NCBI RefSeq assembly: GCF_014203605.1
Contig: NZ_JACHJJ010000002.1
Coordinates: 372,001-436,000 of the forward strand
DNA: 64,000 nt
Source of the DNA: Thiemannella venezuelensis
GTDB taxonomy: Bacteria; Actinomycetota; Actinomycetes; Streptosporangiales; Streptosporangiaceae
Direction of reading: 5' to 3'
Part shown: one piece after another, positions 53,891 through 64,000 of the stretch
How positions within the stretch are numbered: the first letter of the stretch is position 1
How the letters are laid out: each line of letters opens with the position of its first letter
Notes under the pieces: generated by a model
Told to the model about the DNA's origin: nothing
The model's database searches: none
What the model saw: the letters and a program-made list of their open reading frames with translations, nothing else
Position numbers and translations under genes: made by a program

Positions 53891-54385
53891 TCAGAAGGAC
53901 TCGACGGCGCGGCGCGCCTCGGGGTCCAGGACGCCCCAGTTGATGAGCTCCTCGGTGAGCTCGCTGGGGGACTTGTCGTAGATCACGGCGAGGGAGCGCA
54001 GATCCTCCTGGCGGATGGACAGCACCTTGCCGTTGTAGTCGCCACGCTGACTCTGGATGGTGGCCGCGTAACGGGCGAGCGCCCCGGCCTTCTCCTTGGG
54101 GAGCTGGGAGAGGCGCTCAAGGTCGATCACAAGCTTGGGCGTCGGGCCGAGCGGGCTCGGAGCCGCACCGCCGGGAAGCAGCTCGGAGACCGGCACCCCG
54201 TAGAAATCAGCCAGCTCGGCAAGCTTCTGCACCGTGACCGCACGATCGCCGCGCTCGTAGGAGCCGACGACGACCGCCTTCCAACGTCCACGGGACTTCT
54301 CTTCGACTCCGTGCAGGGACAGACCCTGCTGGGTGCGGATTGCGCGGAGTCGTGCACCCAGCGACTTGGCGTACTCAGACGGCAT
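53891..54385 (-). CDS. bldD: Developmental regulator BldD
   Basis: A 164-residue master repressor of actinomycete development. The N-terminal helix-turn-helix (about 6-70) reads YAKSLGARLRAIRTQQGLSL...GSYERGDRAVTVQKL. The C-terminal domain carries Arg114-Gly-Asp116 and Arg125-x-x-Asp128, the RxD-x8-RxxD signature that binds tetrameric c-di-GMP in Streptomyces BldD, at the same residue numbers. It is divergent from the pyrimidine operon, an arrangement shared with Streptomyces. G-rich sequence precedes ATG 54385. Confidence 0.95.
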   Translation of the reverse strand: MPSEYAKSLGARLRAIRTQQGLSLHGVEEKSRGRWKAVVVGSYERGDRAVTVQKLAELADFYGVPVSELLPGGAAPSPLGPTPKLVIDLERLSQLPKEKAGALARYAATIQSQRGDYNGKVLSIRQEDLRSLAVIYDKSPSELTEELINWGVLDPEARRAVESF

Positions 54386-55147
54386 CGTGTGGCCCCCCGG
54401 CTCTCTTATGTACTGCTTTCAATTGATTGTGCTATGTCGCGGTCCATGCGCCGGCCATCGGGTCGGTGCCCGGGGTAGGCGCCTTCGGTGGCCGGAACGG
54501 CGGGGTTCGCCCCATATCGCCGCGACTGTGGTTACGGACAGTGACGGTAAAGCCGTGGACGCCGAAGGTCAAGCTGATTGGAAAAAAGATGTCGAATCCG
54601 GTCCGGCGGGGTCCGCCTTAAACGTCTTGCTTGTCCGTTCCGGGCCGCGGGCCGGTGGCTCTGTGCAACCGGCGGCGCCCCGCGCGGCGCGGGCGGCGGG
54701 CGCCTCCGTGCCGCGCCGTGTCATGCCGCGCCGTGTCATGCCGTGCCGTGCCGTGTCTGCCGTGCCGTGGGCCGGGCGGCGCCCGCCGGATCGCCGGCGG
54801 TCCCGGCGGCCGGTCCCGCCCCCCGCGCGCCGTACGTCCATCGGGCGGAGCGCTCCGTACGTCAGGGCCCACGGGCTGATACGGGTTGGGTTCCCGGGAC
54901 GGACGGTGCGAAACACCCTCCGGACACCCTCGGCCGGGGGCTGCCCGGGGCCCGGGGCGGGCGGGGTGTGCGGCCCTGCCGCGAGGCGAGGGGGAAGGGA
55001 GGGAGAGTTTTGTCATAAAATATGGCAAAAACTCCCAAACAAAGGTGATTGTGCCTCAATAGTGGGGCATGTCCGGGCGCGGGAAGGATCGGCCCGGTTC
55101 TGACCGGCCGTCCTCCGGCTGCTACCGTGAGGGCGTCGACTTCCTTT
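54386..55147. other. Long divergent intergenic region, bldD to pyrR
   Basis: About 760 bases without a convincing gene. Next to bldD is an AT-rich patch (TTTCAATTGATTGTGCTATG, about 54417-54436) that probably holds its promoter. In the middle are 15-bp repeats (GCCGCGCCGTGTCAT at 54711-54725 and 54726-54740) running into repeated GCCGT pentamers to about 54770. Near pyrR lies an AT-rich inverted repeat (55005-55036), and TACCGT (55123-55128) is a candidate pyr -10. The length leaves room for regulator sites or a small RNA. Confidence 0.55.
55005..55036. promoter_or_regulatory. AT-rich inverted repeat upstream of pyr operon
   Basis: GAGTTTTGTCA and TGGCAAAAACTC form a near-perfect inverted repeat around an AT-rich centre, in a region of otherwise extreme GC content. 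It could be an operator, a promoter core (ATAAAATAT lies in the centre) or a terminator of an unseen transcript. Confidence 0.4.
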
Positions 55148-55148
55148 A

Positions 55149-56665
<1,517 letters not shown>

Positions 56666-56666
<1 letters not shown>

Positions 56667-57958
56667 TGAGCATCGTCATCAAGGGCGCGCGGATCCTCGG
56701 GGGCGAGCCCGCCGACATCCTGATCGAGGACGGCGTCGTCGCCCGGATCGGCCAGGACCTGACCGGGGACGAGACCGTCGAGGCGGCGGGCCTCATCGCG
56801 CTGCCCGGCCTGGTGGACCTCCACACCCACCTGCGCGAGCCCGGCCGCGAGGACGCCGAGACCGTCGAGACGGGCACCCGCGCCGCGGCCCTCGGCGGCT
56901 ACACCGCCGTGCACGCCATGGCCAACACCTCCCCGGTCGCCGACACCGCCGGCGTCGTGGAGCAGGTCTGGCGGCTGGGCCAGGAGGCGGGCCACTGCGA
57001 CGTGCAGCCGGTCGGCGCGGTCACCGAGGGCCTGGCCGGCGAGCGGCTGGCCGAGCTCGGCGCGATGGCCGACTCCGCCGCCCGCGTCCGGGTCTTCTCC
57101 GACGACGGCAAGTGCGTCTCCGACGCGGTGCTCATGCGCCGCGCGCTGGAGTACGTCAAGGCGTTCGACGGGGTCGTGGCCCAGCACGCCCAGGAGCCGC
57201 GGCTGACCGCCGGCGCGCAGATGAACGAGGGCGCGGTCTCCGGCAGGCTCGGCCTCACCGGCTGGCCCGCGGTCGCCGAGGAGGCGATCATCGCCCGCGA
57301 CTGCCTGCTCGCCGCGCACGTCGGCTCCCGCCTGCACGTCTGCCACGTCTCCACGGCCGGCTCGGTCGAGATCATCCGCTGGGCCAAGTCGAAGGGCTGG
57401 GACGTCACCGCCGAGGTGACCCCGCACCACCTGCTGCTCACCGACGACCTCGTCGAGGACTCCCCCGTCGGCGCCTACAACCCCATCTACAAGGTCAACC
57501 CGCCGCTGCGCACCCGCGCCGACGTCGAGGCGCTGCGCGCGGCCCTGGCCGACGGCACGATCGACGTCGTGGCCACCGACCACGCCCCGCACCCGGTCGA
57601 GGACAAGGAGACCGAGTGGGCCGCCGCGGCCATGGGCATGATCGGCCTGGAGACGGCGCTGCGGGTGGTCCAGGAGGCGATGGTGGACACCGGGCTGCTC
57701 GACTGGGCGGGCGTCGCCGAGCGCATGTCGTACGCCCCGGCGCGGATCGGCCGGCTGGCCGGGCACGGCCGCCCGATCGAGGCGGGCTCCCCGGCCAACA
57801 TCACCCTCTACGACGCCTCCGTGCGCGAAGAGGTGGACCCGGGGTCCTACGCCTCCAAGAGCCGCAACACCCCGTACGAGGGCCGGACCCTTCCCGGGCG
57901 GGTCGTGGCGACCTTCCTGCGAGGCCGCCCGACCGTACTGGACGGCAAGCTCGCATGA
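56666..57958 (+). CDS. pyrC: Dihydroorotase
   Basis: A 430-residue class I dihydroorotase that cyclises carbamoyl aspartate. [18 protein letters not shown] holds the first metal-binding His pair, [13 protein letters not shown] the substrate loop, [13 protein letters not shown] and [13 protein letters not shown] further ligands, and [14 protein letters not shown] the catalytic Asp. The GTG start at 56666 shares its first base with the pyrB stop TAG, so translation is tightly coupled. Confidence 0.95.
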
Positions 57959-58021
57959 GCCCTCGGTGCGCGGGCGTCCCACATCGTGGAGGCGCCCGTC
58001 GCCCATGCGCCGGATATTTCA

Positions 58022-58065
58022 TACTTTGTTAAGCAATGACCGAGATGATCGGGATGTTTCTGTGA
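58022..58065 (+). promoter_or_regulatory. Possible internal promoter and 9-codon frame before carA
   Basis: An AT-rich patch between pyrC and carA contains TACTTT (58022-58027), a possible -10. Eight bases later an ATG (58036) opens a 9-codon frame, MTEMIGMFL, whose TGA overlaps the carA GTG (GTGA). It could be a leaderless mini-frame that couples to carA, or chance. Confidence 0.4.
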
Positions 58066-59325
58066 CTGAGCGAAGCGAGCGAGCCGACGGGCAGAGCGGG
58101 GGGACGGCCGCCTCCGCGGGCACCACCGCGGGCGCCGTCCTCGTGCTGGAGGACGGCCGCGTCTTCCGCGGCACCCCTTACGGCGCCGAGGGCGAGACCT
58201 TCGGCGAGATGGTCTTCAACACCGGCATGACCGGCTACCAGGAGACTCTCACCGACCCCTCCTACCACCGCCAGATCGTCGCGATGACCGCGCCGCACAT
58301 CGGCAACACCGGGGTCAACGACGAGGACCCCGAGTCCTCCCGCGTCTGGGTGGCCGGCTACGTGGTCCGCGAACCCGCGCGCGTGTCCTCCAACTGGCGC
58401 GCCAACCGCTCCCTGGACGACTACCTCAAGGAGCACGGCGTCGTCGGGATCGCGATCCCCGGCACCCGCGCCCTCACCCGCCACCTGCGCGAGCGCGGCG
58501 CCATGCGCGCCGGCGTCTTCTCCGGCGCGGCCCTCGCCCCGGTGGAGGAGCTCCTGGAGCGGGTCCGCCGCAGCCCCTCGATGGAGGGCGCCGACCTGGC
58601 GGAGCAGGTCTCGGCGGCCGAGCCGTACGTGATCCCCGCCATCGGCGGCAAGAAGTACACCGTGGCCGCCGTGGACCTGGGCATCAAGTCCATGACCCCG
58701 CACCGGATGGCCGAGCGCGGCTGCGAGGTGCACGTGCTGCCCGCCACCGCCACCGCCGCCGACATCCTCGCCCTCGACCCCGACGGCGTGTTCTTCTCCA
58801 ACGGCCCCGGCGACCCGGCCACCGCGGACGGCCCGGTGGCCTCGCTGCGGGGCGTGCTGGAGGCGGGCAAGCCGTTCTTCGGCATCTGCTTCGGCAACCA
58901 GGTCTTCGGCCGGGCGCTGGGCCTGGGCACCTACAAGCTGCGCTACGGCCACCGCGGGGTCAACCAGCCGGTCCAGGACCGGCGCACCGGCAAGGTGGAG
59001 ATCTCCGCGCACAACCACGGCTTCGCCGTGCGGGCGCCGCTGGAGGGGACCTTCGACACGCCGTACGGCCCGGCGGAGGTCAGCCACGTCAACCTCAACG
59101 ACGACTGCGTCGAGGGCCTGCGGCTGGTCGACCGGCCCGCCTTCAGCGTGCAGTACCACCCCGAGGCCGCCGCCGGCCCGCACGACTCCGCCGGCCTGTT
59201 CGACCAGTTCTGCGCTCTGATGGAGCAGTCGAGGGGACGGGCGAGCGGAGTGGCCGGCGAGGAACGAGTCGTCCGCGCAGCGAGCGAGGAGTCGAGCGCG
59301 ACCATGAATACGGAGGGGAACAAGG

Positions 59326-59333
<8 letters not shown>
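58062..59333 (+). CDS. carA: Carbamoyl phosphate synthase small subunit (glutaminase)
   Basis: A 423-residue glutamine amidotransferase subunit. The N-terminal domain ([36 protein letters not shown]) interacts with CarB; the class I amidotransferase domain has nucleophile Cys276 (FFGICFGNQ) and the His-Glu pair in SVQYHPEA. The start is GTG 58062; the first 25 residues ([20 protein letters not shown]) look low-complexity. The last 30 residues are encoded by a copy of the 81-bp repeat found again at the end of carB, so this tail is probably an acquired extension. carB starts 8 bases before its stop. Confidence 0.95.
59223..59303 (+). repeat. 81-bp repeat family, copy within carA 3' end
   Basis: Aligns without gaps to the copies at 62617-62697 and 62706-62786, with 63 of 81 positions identical by my count. 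The core CCGCGCAGCG is perfectly conserved. In carA it is translated as the C-terminal tail. Confidence 0.75.
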
Positions 59334-62661
<3,328 letters not shown>

Positions 62662-62861
62662 GCCGGCCGCGCAGCGAACGACGAGCCGAACGCGACCGTG
62701 GGCAGGAGCGGCTGAGGCGAGGAGTGAGCGAAGTGGGCGGCGAAGGATGAGCCGGCCGCGCAGCGAACGACGAGCCGAACGCGACCAGGGGCAGGGCCGG
62801 CTGAGGGGCTGACGGCTCAGGGGGTGTCCTCGCCGGCCGGTGAGGACGCCCCCCGGCGGAG

Positions 62862-63737
62862 GTGAGGGAGACGGCTGTAACTCCGGTGCAGGTCACCGGT
62901 ACGGTGCTGACGACGCGTCAGGTCGACGCCTACCATGCGCTGACCGTGGTGGCGCCCGGCATCGCCGAGCGCTTCCGCCCCGGCCACTTCGTGTCGGTGG
63001 CCGTCGGCGGCTCCGGCACGTCCATGCTGACCCGCCGCGCCTTCTCCGTCCACGACGTCAAGCCCGACTACGGCGGCACGGTCGAGTTCGTCTTCGCGGT
63101 CAACGGCCCCGGTACGGCCTGGCTGGCCGAGCGCCGCGCCCGCGACACGCTGGACCTGGTCGGCCCGCTCGGCCGCCCGTTCCCGCTGCCCCGGGACCCG
63201 GTCACCTGCGTCATGGTCGGCGACGAGTACGGCTCGGCCGTGCTCTTCGCCGTCGCCGATGCCCTCCAGCGGCGCGGGTGCCGGGTCGACTTCGTGCTGG
63301 GCGGGGCCACGGCCGGCCGGGTCTTCGGCGCGATGCGCGCCCGCCGGATGGCGGAGACGACCACTCTGACGACCGGGGACGGTTCGCTCGGCATGCGCGG
63401 CGGGGTGACGGACGTGCTGCCCGGGGTGATCGCCGACGTCCGGGCCGACGCGGTCTACGCCAGCGGCCCGATGGAGACGCTGCGCGGGGTGACCGCCGTG
63501 GCGGTCGAGTTCGACATCCCGGTCCAGGCGGCCGTGGAGGAGCGGATGGCCTGCGGGATCGGCGTCTGCATGACGTGCGTGCTCCCGGTCATCGGGGACG
63601 ACGGGATCACCAGGATGGTCCGCTCGTGCGTCGAGGGGCCGGTCTTCCGGGGTGAGCGCGTCCGCTTCGACGACGTGGGAACGATCCCGTTCGACGCGTT
63701 CGGAGCACCCGGCGGAGGATCGCGCAATGCCGGTTGA
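62862..63737 (+). CDS. pyrK: Dihydroorotate dehydrogenase electron transfer subunit PyrK
   Basis: A 291-residue flavin and iron-sulfur subunit that passes electrons from PyrD to NAD+. The FAD-binding segment is MLTRRAFSVHDV, the NAD-binding region VTCVMVGDEYGSAVLFAVADAL, and the [2Fe-2S] cluster site is ACGIGVCMTC with a fourth Cys in VRSCVEGPVF. Its presence implies a class 1B (NAD-dependent) dihydroorotate dehydrogenase. The GTG at 62862 is chosen; GTG 62886 is possible. Confidence 0.92.
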   Translation: MRETAVTPVQVTGTVLTTRQVDAYHALTVVAPGIAERFRPGHFVSVAVGGSGTSMLTRRAFSVHDVKPDYGGTVEFVFAVNGPGTAWLAERRARDTLDLVGPLGRPFPLPRDPVTCVMVGDEYGSAVLFAVADALQRRGCRVDFVLGGATAGRVFGAMRARRMAETTTLTTGDGSLGMRGGVTDVLPGVIADVRADAVYASGPMETLRGVTAVAVEFDIPVQAAVEERMACGIGVCMTCVLPVIGDDGITRMVRSCVEGPVFRGERVRFDDVGTIPFDAFGAPGGGSRNAG

Positions 63738-64000
63738 CATGCGGACGTACCTGGGGCACGTGGAGCTGGCCAACCCGGTCGTCACCGCGGCCGGGTGCGC
63801 GGGCTCGGGCCCCGAGCTCGCCCAGTTCTTCGACCTGGGCAGGATCGGCGCGGTGACCACCCGGTCGATCACGATGGCCCCCCGGGCGGGCCGGCCGACC
63901 CCCAGGATGGCCGAGACGCCCTCCGGGCTGCTCAACGCCGTCGGCCTGCAGGGGTCCGGCGTGGACGCCTTCCTGGCGCGCGAGCTGCCCTGGCTGGCCC
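63727..64000 (+). CDS. pyrD: Dihydroorotate dehydrogenase PyrD, 3'-truncated by window edge
   Basis: The first 91 codons of a dihydroorotate dehydrogenase, which oxidises dihydroorotate to orotate. LANPVVTAAGCAGSGPE and GAVTTRSITMAPRAGRPTPR, with ETPSGLLNAVGLQG following, are the N-terminal FMN-barrel motifs of class 1 enzymes. GGAGGA lies 7 bases before ATG 63727, which overlaps the pyrK stop; ATG 63739 is an alternative. The catalytic residue region lies beyond the edge. Confidence 0.93.
   Translation, partial: MPVDMRTYLGHVELANPVVTAAGCAGSGPELAQFFDLGRIGAVTTRSITMAPRAGRPTPRMAETPSGLLNAVGLQGSGVDAFLARELPWLA

Noticed and set aside
54333-55103. Open frame of 256 codons between bldD and pyrR
   Set aside because: Pro/Arg-rich low-complexity product, overlaps the bldD start and the AT-rich palindrome, no ribosome-binding site; treated as non-coding.
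57966-58061. Upstream extension of carA
   Set aside because: The additional 32 residues (Arg-rich) run back to the pyrC stop, lie over an AT-rich promoter-like patch and do not resemble CarA.

Overview
The window is a very GC-rich, gene-dense stretch of an actinobacterial chromosome. A BldD orthologue with an intact c-di-GMP motif, a MacS/MacR-type two-component pair beside pfkA, a PASTA-domain Ser/Thr kinase, a deazaflavin (F420)-type reductase, many GTG starts and many leaderless promoters all point to a filamentous actinomycete. Streptosporangiales is my best guess, but that placement is inference. No rRNA, tRNA, insertion sequence, prophage or CRISPR array was found.

Layout. 1-5.8 kb: end of pfkA, a MHYT membrane sensor, MacS/MacR, ThiI, a stand-alone receiver protein and a YiaA-like membrane protein. 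5.9-7.2 kb: DAHP synthase behind a Phe/Trp/Tyr-rich leader peptide and a 21-bp terminator, which form a classical attenuator. 7.3-11.4 kb: a molybdopterin oxidoreductase, a LytS/LytTR pair, a 500-base non-coding region rich in phased repeats, and endonuclease IV. 11.6-31.2 kb: a nearly complete purine catabolism island. PucR is divergent from OHCU decarboxylase, HIU hydrolase, uricase, three xanthine-dehydrogenase-type subunits and a deaminase; then come a purine permease, an XdhC-like factor, an allophanate-hydrolase-related protein, Hyi, GlxR, Gcl, glycerate kinase, allantoinase and allantoicase. Together they would take purines to allantoate and ureidoglycolate, and glyoxylate to phosphoglycerate. 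No recognisable ureidoglycolate lyase is present.

31.4-38.2 kb: a secreted HAF-repeat protein, an MDR oxidoreductase, a DUF2306 membrane protein, a NarL-type two-component system, an HxlR regulator divergent from two small redox genes. 38.2-48.6 kb: PgeF, the PASTA kinase, thiO-thiS-thiG under a TPP riboswitch, a ferredoxin-reductase-like flavoprotein, an Rv2175c-type DNA-binding protein, ThiE, a polyprenyl synthase, MetF and a GNAT acetyltransferase. Parts of this order resemble the mycobacterial pknL-Rv2175c neighbourhood.

48.6-53.7 kb: a HEPN-domain gene preceded by an unrecognised 63-codon leaderless reading frame. Both lie behind a near-consensus promoter that is overlapped by one LexA (SOS) box and flanked by a second. 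This is the most interesting unexplained unit in the window. An L,D-transpeptidase, YbaK and ArsC-like proteins, a DUF2332 protein and a SpoIIE-type phosphatase follow. 53.9-64 kb: bldD divergent from the pyrimidine operon pyrR-pyrB-pyrC-carA-carB-pyrK-pyrD, with a PyrR-binding leader and an 81-bp repeat family at the 3' ends of carA and carB; pyrD runs off the right edge.

All coordinates, motifs and stems were read by eye. Family assignments rest on recalled motifs and gene context, not on database searches.
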